Source: Albugo candida
Taxonomy: Eukaryota; Oomycota; Peronosporomycetes; Albuginales
Assembly: GCA_040437565.1 (NCBI GenBank)
Contig: JBDOQK010000004.1
Span: 682,001 to 746,000 of the forward strand
Direction of reading: 5' to 3'
Length of the DNA: 64,000 nucleotides
Positions 46,013 to 57,873 of this stretch are shown here, piece by piece. How positions within the stretch are numbered: position 1 is the first letter of the stretch; each line of letters starts with the position of its first letter. Made by a program: the position numbers and the translations under genes. Under the pieces are notes generated by a model. The model was not told where the DNA came from, did no database searches, and saw only the letters and a program-made list of their open reading frames with translations.

Positions 46013-47701
46013 TCAGTTAAGTGTTCGAATTCCCGTTGTACGAATAAATAGTTGTAGCTCACGTGCAATGATGCACCAAGCCTTCCATATGCAGCGGAAA
46101 AGCAGGATCAGGAGACAGAAAACGGCTGCATAGACTGTCCATACATCCAGCATAATAAATCTATGCCATGGAGTGGAGACATCGATGGGCTCCAAATGCT
46201 GGTAACCGCTTTCAAGAGTACTCTCAATCACCTCGATAGCTCGATATATTCCACCAGAACGTTGCAATAGTGACCCTACTTTTTTTGCTTTTTTCGAAAA
46301 TGAGTTGTCGTGCAAAAGAAGATTTATTTTCTGTCGTATGATTTCGCAACTGATTTGTGATTTATCCACCAACAAACCTGCACCGGAATCCACCACGCGT
46401 GCGGCCACATCGGGTTGATCAAGCAAAAAAGGGATGCAAATCAGTGGAATTCCATAAATTAGAGCCTCTTGAGCAGAAGTCATTCCACAATGTGATATCA
46501 TTAGCCTCACTGTTGAAGACTTTAATAGCTGCAGAATGGAAATCGATTTGGGAGATATTACTCTAATGTGCATCGGAATGTGCGATGGCAGGAGCACATG
46601 TTGGTGATGAGGAAGGACCCATACAGCTTTAGTTCGAGAATTTTTATCTGTCGTCGTCGATGCTTTGATTAACGCCTCAGCCTGCCGAGAATCGATGAAG
46701 GTTAAAGAGCCTAAATTGATCAAAATAGTATGTCCTGGTTTCTCTTCGATCCACTCTTGTATTTCCGTTGCCTCCTGGCTAAAAAGGTACTCATCTTCGT
46801 GCCTTATGGGAAGGACAACTCCGACAAGATCCACGAGGGGGCTGATGGGTTGTGGATACTCCAAGCCAAAAGCTGTGTTGACCAAGATACGAGCTCCTCT
46901 GAAAATATCATGCTGTGACCGAAATGGCTGGAGTTGCAGCTGCCACCTCATCTTATTGATTTCAATGAATGGAGGAGTCAACACCACAGAAAGCAATCGC
47001 GGAAATAATATATTCATCGATCGATGCCACAATGACATGCGAAGCATAAATCCAGTGCCCCAAGCGGGAATGTAGTACGGAACACTTCCCACATCAAAAA
47101 GGATGGATGGCGAATTGACAATATGTGGAATTTGAAGTTTCTCAGCGAGAAGCTGGGCACCTATAGTTGCAATGTCCATGACGATCAATTCAGGAACGTG
47201 ACGTTGAAGTTGCGGCATAAGCACATCATACATTGCTTTTGCTATAGCCACGTAAAATTCGCCAAATATGGTCAATATATTTCCTAAGTTGGTCGGATTT
47301 TGGGTTAAATACTTCAATTTTGAGCTCAATTCAATTTCTGTCATTGGGGAGCTTCCTGCAGATAGAAATGTTATATTAGCGCGTTGAATGCTTTCTCGCT
47401 GCGTATCATGCGTCGCAAATGCCACATTATATCCACGATTTTTCATTTCTTTGGCCAAACGCAGAAGCGGACGCACGTGGCATGAGATTCCGATCGAGAT
47501 AAATACAAGGCGTTCTGCGTTGCAGGCGTAAACAGGATTGGCGAGTACACAAATATCGGTCCGACAGCCTCTGAGAATTGCGTGTAGGGATGTTGGTATA
47601 CATGTTTCTTGCGTACTGACTTGATGGTATGTATCGCCGGTGCAGCTAGCTATCGACAACACAATTATTAGAAATAATGAAAAATCAAGTTCCATATTCA
47701 T
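46013..47701 (-). CDS. UDP-glycosyltransferase (GT1), ER membrane type
   Basis: Single-exon 562-residue protein with a signal peptide (MNMELDFSLFLIIVLSIASC) and a C-terminal membrane anchor (VYAAVFCLLILLFRCIW) followed by a basic tail, the topology of animal UGTs. The N-terminal acceptor half begins RLVFISIGISCHVRPLLRLA. The donor half carries ILINLGSLTF and the UGT signature SHCGMTSAQEALIYGIPLIC, then PFLLDQPDVAARV with the donor-binding D-Q. The enzyme would transfer a sugar from a UDP donor to a small lipophilic acceptor in the ER lumen; the acceptor and the exact sugar cannot be read from sequence. It is divergent with ALG5 across 102 bp. Confidence 0.85.
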   Translation of the reverse strand: MNMELDFSLFLIIVLSIASCTGDTYHQVSTQETCIPTSLHAILRGCRTDICVLANPVYACNAERLVFISIGISCHVRPLLRLAKEMKNRGYNVAFATHDTQRESIQRANITFLSAGSSPMTEIELSSKLKYLTQNPTNLGNILTIFGEFYVAIAKAMYDVLMPQLQRHVPELIVMDIATIGAQLLAEKLQIPHIVNSPSILFDVGSVPYYIPAWGTGFMLRMSLWHRSMNILFPRLLSVVLTPPFIEINKMRWQLQLQPFRSQHDIFRGARILVNTAFGLEYPQPISPLVDLVGVVLPIRHEDEYLFSQEATEIQEWIEEKPGHTILINLGSLTFIDSRQAEALIKASTTTDKNSRTKAVWVLPHHQHVLLPSHIPMHIRVISPKSISILQLLKSSTVRLMISHCGMTSAQEALIYGIPLICIPFLLDQPDVAARVVDSGAGLLVDKSQISCEIIRQKINLLLHDNSFSKKAKKVGSLLQRSGGIYRAIEVIESTLESGYQHLEPIDVSTPWHRFIMLDVWTVYAAVFCLLILLFRCIWKAWCIIARELQLFIRTTGIRTLN

Positions 47702-47803
47702 GATCTCTAAGATGTTTACATAAAACTTTGTACATTATTTAATATTACACTCAGGCAGATCCAGTTACTGAAACTTTATGAAATAGACATTGTTGCTACA
47801 TCC
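47702..47803. promoter_or_regulatory. 102-bp bidirectional promoter, UGT and ALG5
   Basis: Shared spacer between divergent start codons, AT-rich (TTTAATATTAC). Two ER glycosylation enzymes may be co-expressed from it. Confidence 0.5.
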
Positions 47804-49007
47804 ATGACGACCACGCTGGAAATGCTCGCATTGCTTCCTTACGCCATGTTTGTAGTGACAGCAATTGTTACATCGATATATATCCTTTTATGGGTGATAT
47901 CTCCGATTATTGAATCAAAACGTCTGAAAGAAGCACCCATAGTTTTACAGGAGCAATCGTATGAAGATCCGAATCAAACAACCGCAGAAGGAAATGCTCG
48001 GTAATGTTCCCCATCGCCGTTTTGATCTCAGTACAAACTATCTTCTCTCATTAGAATAAGTTTTGGCTCCATCTTGCATGAAAAAGCCTCATTGAGTCTT
48101 AGTATCATCGTACCCGCGTACAATGAGGAATCAAGAATCACCGAGACATTGGAAGACACAATTACGTACCTGGAAAAGAGAAAACAACAATCGACCGGTT
48201 TTACGTACGAAATAATAGTCGTGGATGATGGAAGTCAAGATCGAACTGTCAGTGTCGTGCTTGCTTTTGTTAAAAAGCATACTGTGCGACGCATCAAATT
48301 GCTTCGGCTAAAACAGAATCACGGAAAAGGGGGAGCCGTTAGGAAAGGAGTGTTACGCTCTTTAGGTGAAAAGATTCTGTTCACAGATGCGGATAATGCT
48401 ACGCATATTCGCGAACTTGTGAAATTAGAAGCAATCATGGATGAAGAGCATCTTGATGGGAAAGATGGCGTTATTGTCTGTGGTAGTAGAGCACATTTGG
48501 AGAAACAAGCCATTGCAAAGGTTTGACTACAAACTTATCTCTTTCTATTCTAATGTGTTTCCGAAAGCGCCATCCTCTTAGGAACATCCTCATGAATGGC
48601 TTTCATTTTCTCGTCTCCACTTTGTGTGTTAAAGAAATCCGAGACACGCAATGTGGTTTCAAGCTACTGGATCGAACTGCAGCTAAACTTGTCTTCATAC
48701 CGATGCATATCGAGCGATGGGGATTCGACGTAGAAATTCTCTACATAGCAATTCGCCACCATCTCACAATCAAAGTGCGTAATGCTGCATATCATGCTGC
48801 CATTCAATCAATCAACTTGCCATTGTGTAGGAAGTTGCAGTCGTATGGCGTGAAGTTCCCGGCTCAAAACTAAATGTTGCGACAGCGTCACTATCCATGT
48901 TGCGTGAGATCATTCTGATAAGACTGTGTTATTGCATCGGCCTATGGAACATTCATGACAGCTTCGCGTTCCTAAGAAATAGAGTTTCGAAGGAAAGCGG
49001 TCCATAA
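47804..49007 (+). CDS. ALG5: Dolichyl-phosphate beta-glucosyltransferase
   Basis: Four exons, 47804-48000, 48055-48520, 48568-48774 and 48831-49007, frame-consistent, give 348 residues. An N-terminal membrane helix (YAMFVVTAIVTSIYILLWVI) is followed by a GT2 domain: SIIVPAYNEESRI, IIVVDDGSQDRT, HGKGGAVRKGVL and the metal-binding FTDADNATH. Then come IRDTQCGFKLLDR, GFDVEILYIA and EVAVVWREVPGSKL, all ALG5 hallmarks. ALG5 makes dolichyl-phosphate-glucose on the cytosolic face of the ER for the last steps of N-glycan precursor assembly. The third intron matters: reading through it would lose the conserved C-terminus. Confidence 0.93.
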
Positions 49008-49088
49008 CACATTTGTAAATTGCGAACAATTCGTTATCTCCAATTGTTTCAAACCCTTCTTCGATTTATTTCGACGTAATTGTGAGAT

Positions 49089-50865
<1,777 letters not shown>

Positions 50866-50868
50866 TCT

Positions 50869-52197
50869 CTATGTTTGATAACATTCAATGTGACTTTTGT
50901 TATCAATTCTTTTCATCACCAAAAAAGCGTGATTTGTTTTGTTTGCTCGTCGGTATCCTCCATGCTTTGCACATAGCCCAGATGTACCTCGAGCTCCGGT
51001 GCTACAGCCCGGCACAGTGCATCGATATCCACCACCATGGAACAGGCAATACTCGCTACTTCCCTGAGCTCCTTTCGTGCAATCAATAGCATTACACCGC
51101 TTTCCACCACCATGCTTTTGACATCGACCTGATTTCCCACGAGCTCCTTTGGCGCAACCTGGGGCATTACATCTTCGGAATGTACTTTTCACTCGCGATT
51201 TTTTGACCGATTCCTGCCGGATGACTTTCATTGAGCTATTCGATGGCCATCTTGATTGATAAGAGTCCGCAAAAAGAGAAAGCGATGCTTCTGTATGCAT
51301 GTTATCTCGCTCCCAAGTTTTGTTTTTGCGCATCATCGAATTGCCCACGGAGTTTACAGAACATTTGGACCAAGTAGTCGGCATCCACTGCATCGATGCT
51401 GATGGAGGATGATCTCCAGTTCCGCTCATCCGCACTCTAACCGCGTTCTGGTGTCTGTAGCTCTCGGTATTTACATCATACTCTTGAAGAAGCTCTTGCT
51501 CCGTTTGCCACCGCGGCGTCATATGATATTGATAACTATCAGAGCGAGCATTGCATGAAGTGTCTAATCCTGGCTCGATGAAGATTCTTTTACTACCGTA
51601 AACTTTTTGATGACACAATGTTGACAACATGTCAGTGGTCTGCGCTTCGTCCAAAGTAAAGTCTCGCTCATACGTTACGAATAATGGAACTAAGGGCTGT
51701 AGATTTTGCTGTATAGAGATCGTGTCTATTGTATCTGATTGTTTAGGATCCCACAAAGAAGTGTACTTTTGCATCCATCCATTATGTATCGGCAGCTCAT
51801 GCGGTAGCTCCTCTCTAGCGGATGATTTACGTATCTGCAAACAATCCTCGTTTCTTGAGCTCCCCTCATTCGGATACATGGGATTATACGCAATCAAGCT
51901 TTTTTCGCTTTGTTGTGACACACTAGCAAATTGCCCATGCTCTTCATTGGGACAACATCGATCGTTGAAAGGAGACAGACTAAGACTTAGACTGAGCGCA
52001 TCTTCGTAATCAGTTGATTGGAAGTTGTGACTCCCATCGTCAAGTGCGTTCGAATGATTATGAGTAAGCCGCCAGTAAGAGTCTGCATACTGAGAAAGAA
52101 TTTTCGATGAAATGTCCCATTCGTGTTGCATTGTAAATGCGTATAACCGTCTCAAAATACGGAATGTTTTGAGAGTGGCACAAGACTCAGCTTTCAT
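50869..52197 (-). CDS. WRKY19-like Cys/His-repeat protein
   Basis: A 442-residue protein from the ATG at 52197; the frame is open further up but without ATG. Residues 1-345 are Ser/Asn/Gln-rich and probably disordered. The C-terminal part has three tandem zinc-binding-like units, C-x4-C-x10-C-x2-H: CNAPGCAKGARGKSGRCQKH, CNAIDCTKGAQGSSEYCLFH and CTVPGCSTGARGTSGLCAKH, each followed by GG. Such repeats are abundant in oomycetes and are usually labelled WRKY transcription factor 19-like, although no WRKY domain is present here. A nuclear DNA- or RNA-binding role is a guess. Its stop codon is 3 bp from the end of the convergent iminopeptidase gene, so the 3' untranslated regions must overlap. Confidence 0.78.
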   Translation of the reverse strand: MKAESCATLKTFRILRRLYAFTMQHEWDISSKILSQYADSYWRLTHNHSNALDDGSHNFQSTDYEDALSLSLSLSPFNDRCCPNEEHGQFASVSQQSEKSLIAYNPMYPNEGSSRNEDCLQIRKSSAREELPHELPIHNGWMQKYTSLWDPKQSDTIDTISIQQNLQPLVPLFVTYERDFTLDEAQTTDMLSTLCHQKVYGSKRIFIEPGLDTSCNARSDSYQYHMTPRWQTEQELLQEYDVNTESYRHQNAVRVRMSGTGDHPPSASMQWMPTTWSKCSVNSVGNSMMRKNKTWERDNMHTEASLSLFADSYQSRWPSNSSMKVIRQESVKKSRVKSTFRRCNAPGCAKGARGKSGRCQKHGGGKRCNAIDCTKGAQGSSEYCLFHGGGYRCTVPGCSTGARGTSGLCAKHGGYRRANKTNHAFLVMKRIDNKSHIECYQT

Positions 52198-52590
52198 AGT
52201 ACAGAAAGTGCATGTGTACAGCTCCGTCAGCGGCACAAAAAAGAGCCATAGTGCATCTCTATCGGGTAAACTTCGTTCGATCGCATCCCTTTCCAGCAAA
52301 CGCAAATCTTTTTACCCTCTATATCGCTGACACACTCGTTGCTATTCAGCTCCACGGGAAACGCCTGTTTCCGCTGTAGAGAGCTTAGTACACGGCGAGC
52401 AACGGCTATGAGCTCGCAATGAGCCAAATACGGTTGCAAAGTGATGGCAGGATTTCGTTTATGTATATTGCTATGCTACTTATCCAATCAGACCTTGACA
52501 TTCTATCATGGAAATGGCGCCTTTATGTACAATTTGCTGCAAGCGTGCATGCACTACCGCGTCTTACTTCGCTTCTCTGTGCGCTCATTT
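52198..52590. other. Intergenic spacer
   Basis: Promoter side of the WRKY19-like gene and 3' side of the SAM-domain gene. No further feature is supported. Confidence 0.5.
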
Positions 52591-53226
52591 CGCAGTTCTT
52601 CTTTCAAGTCTTCGTATTCGCCATAACGAGCGCTACAATTCAAGAGTGAATGCCTGCTTTAATACGTTGATAGAGATAATTGCACCTTCGTTCTTCCTCT
52701 CTTTGAATATCCGCATAGCTTGCTTCCATGTTGATAGAATCTTCCGAATCGTAAGAGTAATTTCGATGACGATTCTTACGAAACATTGCGGTTATTGCGC
52801 CAGGCGCATAATCGTCTCCATCGTTAATCACAAAACTATCGTCACTATCGATATCGCTNNNNNNNNNNNNNNNNNNNNNNNNNNNNNNNNNNNNNNNNNN
52901 NNNNNNNNNNNNNNNNNNNNNNNNNNNNNNNNNNNNNNNNNNNNNNNNNNNNNNNNNNCGCAGTTCTTCTTTCAAGTCTTCGTATTCGCCATAACGAGCG
53001 CTACAATTCAAGAGTGAATGCCTGCTTTAATACGTTGATAGAGATAATTGCACCTTCGTTCTTCCTCTCTTTGAATATCCGCATAGCTTGCTTCCATGTT
53101 GATAGAATCTTCCGAATCGTAAGAGTAATTTCGATGACGATTCTTACGAAACATTGCGGTTATTGCGCCAGGCGCATAATCGTCTCCATCGTTAATCACA
53201 AAACTATCGTCACTATCGATATCGCT
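52591..53226. repeat. 268-bp exact duplicate flanking a 100-N gap
   Basis: 52591-52858 equals 52959-53226. The left copy carries a second, truncated C-terminus of the SAM-domain gene (from 52640), which should be discarded as an artefact. The Ns are 52859-52958. Confidence 0.92.
52859..52958. other. Assembly gap, 100 N
   Basis: Exactly 100 N, flanked by the 268-bp duplicate. Confidence 0.97.
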
Positions 53227-53810
53227 CGAAACCGCTTTTCGTTTCGATACTTTACGATTCGTAGGCAATGATTTGGATCGACTTTGTGCCGATGCTCTAG
53301 TTGCACTTTTCTTTTTCAAACTCTCCAATGCAATAACTATCATTCGATGATGACCTTTTTTGGGCACTAATCCAGGGACATCCGACTTTTCAATTGTACT
53401 TAATAGCTGGATAGAATCGAATCCATTCTCAAAAAAGGCTGGAGCATATTCGCTCATGTCGTGAGGCAGACCTAAAAAACAAATCAGACGGACCATTGTT
53501 TTAGAGAAATGTGAAGGTGTCGACCTCGTAGCCATTGGAGCACTTCCCGTTGGCCTTCTGACAGTGTCGTTTGTGCTTTTGGTTTGACGCCGCGTCCAGT
53601 TGATGCAGTCTTGCTCTTCGGTCCTGCTGTCTTGGAAGAATCTGGCACCACATCAGTTGAGCCAAATACGCGAGGATACTTTTTATCAAGGTAAGCTTTT
53701 CGAGCATCAACAGGTCCATTTTGTCTAGAAACGGATGAAGACTGCGCGGAGTGGTTTTCTGATATCCGATTGCTCGAATTAGTTGTTGACAAAGCTCGGT
53801 ATTTTGACAT
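53008..53810 (-). CDS. SAM-domain protein
   Basis: Two exons, 53810-53525 and 53471-53008, joined by a 53-nt intron in phase 1, give 249 residues. After a Ser-rich N-terminus, a sterile-alpha-motif domain spans the splice site: EVLQWLRG-LPHDMSEYAPAF, then FENGFDSIQLLSTIEKSDVP and GHHRMIVIALESLKK. The C-terminal half is basic then acidic (SSDIDSDDSFVINDGDDYAP) and ends in an EEER helix. SAM domains mediate oligomerisation or RNA binding; nothing here says which. The domain is only visible after splicing, since each exon alone shows half of it. Confidence 0.78.
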
Positions 53811-53883
53811 ACGAAAAGCATGGCGTTCCTCAGCTGACCTACGTGAAATATCATCATCGATTTAAGGATATTGATAAAAAACA

Positions 53884-54654
53884 TTACATCGGTTTCCTCG
53901 AGTCCGATGGCATTTGTAGCCTCCTTCCATTAGAAATTCTATTCGCGCTGGAAACGAAAGATTCATTTGAAGGCGGTTTTCCTCTCTGTAAATTTGGACG
54001 ATTGATTGAAGTCGGAGCCGATCGTACTCGTGATGCGGCTATCACACGCCCTGCGGTCGAAATGGACTGTTTCTCTCGATGTTGGCGAAATTTCATTCCG
54101 TTCGTAGAAAATGTTCTCGCTGATTTCATTGCAGATATCTTCGTTCCCTTGGTTCTTTTCGCAATCGGCCCATTGAGCATTTGGATAGTTCTGGAGTTTT
54201 TCTTTGCCTTTTCATTCGCGTAATTTTCCTGAATTTTTTTTCGAGCATTTTCGTACTTCACCGAAATCGACTCTGATGCAATTCGTTGTGGATGATGGCT
54301 AGCTGAAGCGCTTGAAGCCTTACCTCCTTGCCTGGATATGGTCACGATAGTGTTTCGTTCTTGTATGCTTTTTTTCCTCTCGGGAGAAGCTCTTACCCCA
54401 ACCTGTTCTTTCCACTTTTTTGTCAATGTACTGCTGTAGCCTCTGATCACATGATCTTGATGCTTTTTGAGTCGATTGACCATTTTGCCTATATTCGTTC
54501 GTTTTAAGAGATCCATGTCTACCTTTAGCATTGTGAGTTTATTCAGTATATTCTGAAGGTCATTAACATTGTTAAGACTTGTTTGCCAATTCTCTTGCTT
54601 CACAAATGACTTGATTTTCTCGGCCATCGCCACGACATCGACCTCGGATGCCAT
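53884..54654 (-). CDS. TFIIS N-terminal (LW) domain protein
   Basis: A 256-residue protein starting MASEVDVVAMAEKI. Residues about 10-90 form a TFIIS-N helical bundle: DLQNILNKLTMLKVDMDLLK, then RTNIGKMVNRLKKH and TLTKKWKEQV. This is the LW pattern of TFIIS, Elongin A, MED26 and IWS1, which docks onto disordered motifs in transcription-elongation factors. The rest is Lys/Arg/Ser-rich and disordered, without the TFIIS zinc ribbon, so it is not TFIIS itself; it is probably a small elongation-linked adaptor. It stops 73 bp upstream of the SAM gene's start and may use the same-strand spacer as that gene's promoter. A first exon hidden in the gap at 54708 cannot be excluded. Confidence 0.75.
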   Translation of the reverse strand: MASEVDVVAMAEKIKSFVKQENWQTSLNNVNDLQNILNKLTMLKVDMDLLKRTNIGKMVNRLKKHQDHVIRGYSSTLTKKWKEQVGVRASPERKKSIQERNTIVTISRQGGKASSASASHHPQRIASESISVKYENARKKIQENYANEKAKKNSRTIQMLNGPIAKRTKGTKISAMKSARTFSTNGMKFRQHREKQSISTAGRVIAASRVRSAPTSINRPNLQRGKPPSNESFVSSANRISNGRRLQMPSDSRKPM

Positions 54655-54707
54655 ACTTAAAAAACCGTTTACACAAATAGTTAGGTTCGGGTATAGTAAA
54701 CACTGTA

Positions 54708-54807
54708 NNNNNNNNNNNNNNNNNNNNNNNNNNNNNNNNNNNNNNNNNNNNNNNNNNNNNNNNNNNNNNNNNNNNNNNNNNNNNNNNNNNNNNNNNNNNN
54801 NNNNNNN
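54708..54807. other. Assembly gap, 100 N, between divergent genes
   Basis: Exactly 100 N with no repeated flank. It probably hides the first codons of the TsaD gene. Confidence 0.95.
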
Positions 54808-56458
54808 CATTTCGACACGTTCATTTGCTTCCAATCCATTCATTCTCGGTATAGAAACAAGGTAATGCACTAGACGGATGCTTTTAGACTCACATTACCA
54901 AGTATCAACGTGTAAAAAGCTGTGATGACACTGCAGTCGCGATTCTAGATGAGCATGGTGACATATGCAGTGATATCGTTTCTTCACAATGGGAACTACA
55001 AACCAAATGGAAAGGTGCTCTTCTGGATCCTTTCAATAAAAGATTCATACGTATACGATTTTCAGGAGTGGTGCCAGCGCTGGCGGCCAGAGCTCATGAG
55101 ACAAATTTACCTCATGTGATCCAGGCGGCGGTCGAACAGAGGTCCAGATTGCGGTATTCGTGGCGTCAGATCACTCACACATCAATTGTAGCAATTTGAA
55201 GAGTATGAAGCATTTGCGCGCAATAGCGGTCACATCTGGACCCGGACTCGCCCCATGTTTGGATGTCGGATTGTCGATGGCAAAGCAGCTTTCTTTGACG
55301 CACTCACTTCCATTTATAAAAGTAAATCATTTAGAGGTAATCCTTACAGGTTCAAGTTTCTGGATCCCTGAGTCGATACATCATTTATAGGCACACATTT
55401 TGGTGGCAAGACTTCCAAACGTACGATATAAGACGCGCTGTATGAGGACAGCTACAGCTGACATCAGTCATTTTGTAGTTGTGTGAAGAAATTCCTATAT
55501 TCCCTTTCCTCGTGCTACTTGTCTCTGGAGGTCACTGCTGTTTGGTTCTCGCAAGGGTGAGGTCCAGTTTCGGGCTTTGATGCGATTTCATCGACCTTTT
55601 GGTTTGATAGAGCATTGGAGAGTACCAATTGCTTGGAAGCACATTGGACGACTCTGTCGGTGAATCTTTTGATAAAGTGGCGCGATTGCTAGAATTATCT
55701 GAAGAAAAAGATGTCATGCATGGAGGCAAACTTGTCGAGATGATGGCGCTCCAAGGAGATCCTTCCATCTTCCAATTTACAGAACCAATGAGACATCGCT
55801 CGGTAATGACCGCATCGATCGCTTCTGAGGCCTTCATTTTCATCGGCTCAATAGGATTGTGACTTTTCTTACTCTGGAATCAAATCGGCAATGCTTCGTC
55901 GCGTACATCAGGTACAAGAACCATCACTCGTCATCTCTCCATGTAACAATGAGTGACAATTCTTCAGCTTGGCAAGCCAACTGCTCGTCAGAAAGCGGAT
56001 CTATGTGCCGCCTTCCAGCACGCCGCAGTGAGTCAGCTGGTGTCGAAAACGGAACGTGCTTGTGTATGGGGGAAGGAACTTCTTGGATCTCGTCTCAAGC
56101 ATTTGGTTTGTTTCGCAATGATGTCGCATTTCCTCATATATTATAATGTCGATCTATAGGTCGTTTGTGGAGGAGTTGCAAGCAACCAGTATCTATTTCG
56201 CCGTATGAAAGCTCTCGCAGACGCTCAAGGTGGGTATTCTGTACCATCCATCCATCGTAGACTACCTTTTATCGTCTAGATATGATCGCCATCGTTCCCC
56301 CTGCGAGATACTGCACAGATAATGCAGCTATGATTGCCTTTGCTGGATTACAGCGGTATCATGGTGGGAGTCGAGATGAACCATTAGACGCGCGTTACGA
56401 TCCACGATGGCGTCTTCAAGATCTAGTTCCACCAGGCCTGGTATCTTCTCACTCGTAA
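54808..56458 (+). CDS. OSGEPL1: tRNA N6-threonylcarbamoyladenosine synthase, mitochondrial type (5' end in gap)
   Basis: About eight exons with short GT..AG introns. Seen after splicing: [20 protein letters not shown] (ATP/metal fold start), then [20 protein letters not shown] and [20 protein letters not shown]. The metal-binding [13 protein letters not shown] (HxxxH) follows, then [64 protein letters not shown] and [20 protein letters not shown]. This is TsaD/Kae1 in its Qri7 form, which makes t6A37 on ANN-decoding tRNAs; the Qri7-like sequence points to mitochondria. The reading frame is already open at the gap edge, so the start codon and any targeting peptide are missing. It ends 73 bp from the convergent ESD gene. 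Confidence 0.88.
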
Positions 56459-56531
56459 GCAGTGTGCAAGATGCCATCTTTGGCGTATATTTTGCAATAG
56501 ACTCAATTCATATCAAATTCAACCCAAAGTG

Positions 56532-57701
56532 TTATGCAAGCAATGCATCCGCGTGGAAATTGATGTGCTCTTCGACAAAAGTAGAGATGAAAAAATAACT
56601 GTGATCGTATCCGTCGTGAAAGCGAATTGTCACTTTTTGATCAACGCTTTTGCACGCAGCCTACAGCAAGAGAATTAAAAAAGACGCCTCATTTTGTAGT
56701 ATAAATTCTTACTTCAAAAGCCTCTGGAAGTAGCTGCTTTTCAAGATAGAATGAATCATCTGTTCCTTGATCAATCAGAATTTCTTGTGGAATCGGACCC
56801 TTCTGTAGCATCAAATACGTCGCATCGTACTCCTAAATAAAGCCCTTTCAGTGATCATGAAAAAGTGGCTTATTGCTCGCAACCTTCCATGTATCTTGAT
56901 CACAGCCGAGATAGCCCGTAAAGGCCTTGATGCCCCAAGGGCATTCCATTGGATGTGAGATTGGAGCAAATGCCGAGACGGATGCGTAAGAGCTCTATCA
57001 CAATCAAATTGAGTGCCCGAATTGACAGAATTGAGTAATCTTTCAACTTGCCGCATTACGAAGCGCCAAAATGAGGGCTCCATGCCCACCCATCGAATGT
57101 CCCATAATTGACTTTTTTTCCTCCAAAATTGAAAAGTTTCGTGACAACAATGACGGCAGCTCCTGGCGGCATGAAATGAGTATTCTTTTTTTCTACGGTG
57201 AAGAAATGGCACTCACTTTGATAAGATACGAATACATTTGATAATGCTCCTTCCAATTGGCCTCAGTAGCGTCCACGTAGAATCCTGCGGCTATCCAAAA
57301 GATGGAGTATCATCGCCAAGTTTTAATCGAACACGCCAACCTGTGCCGAAATCCCAATCATCGTTTTGGCCTTCGATCGTGATGCCGCGTGGACTAGTAA
57401 CAGCGCTTGTGATAGCGCGTTCAAGCATCAAAAAATGAGCTTTAAAGCACCTTGTATCAGGACAAACGATTGCAATTCCTCTTATGGAAGCAGCTTTCAA
57501 AGCATTCGAAGCTTTCGTGAAGAAAAGCTCGTCATTACACGTAAGCCCGGCTAAATAAAACACCACAGGAACTTTGTGTGCATCAGATGCCACAGACGGT
57601 AAGAAAACGCTAAATGTCATTTTGCATTTGGTCGTCTCGCTCTCGTGACAATAGCGCTTGATGTAGCCATCGTGCGCTTTAACTCGTTTAAGTAGCTCCA
57701 T
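56532..57701 (-). CDS. ESD: S-formylglutathione hydrolase (esterase D)
   Basis: Multi-exon alpha/beta-hydrolase. The first exon gives [20 protein letters not shown], then [10 protein letters not shown] and [20 protein letters not shown]. It continues with [15 protein letters not shown] and, downstream, the nucleophile elbow [16 protein letters not shown], then [33 protein letters not shown] (acid residue) and [20 protein letters not shown] (catalytic His). This full catalytic set identifies esterase D, which hydrolyses S-formylglutathione to formate and glutathione in cytosolic formaldehyde detoxification. At least five introns are needed; I did not fix every boundary. Between residues DTR and SPRG a GTGCTTTAAAG..TAG intron restores the conserved PDTSPRG. 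Confidence 0.88.
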
Positions 57702-57873
57702 TTACGAAATAGAACTTACTTTTTGCGCAAATAATGTGACACATTCAAATAGGAATTCACCAAATGTGATGCCATTTCCTTCGCTATAGCGACGAGCACG
57801 CATACGCCGCCATTATCCATCAAAAGAGTCCTCGATGCTGTGCTTTGTCATCCGATCCATCCTTCCGATAGTC

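Noticed and set aside
50869-52305. Start of the WRKY19-like gene at 52305
   Set aside because: That codon is TTG; the first in-frame ATG is at 52197.
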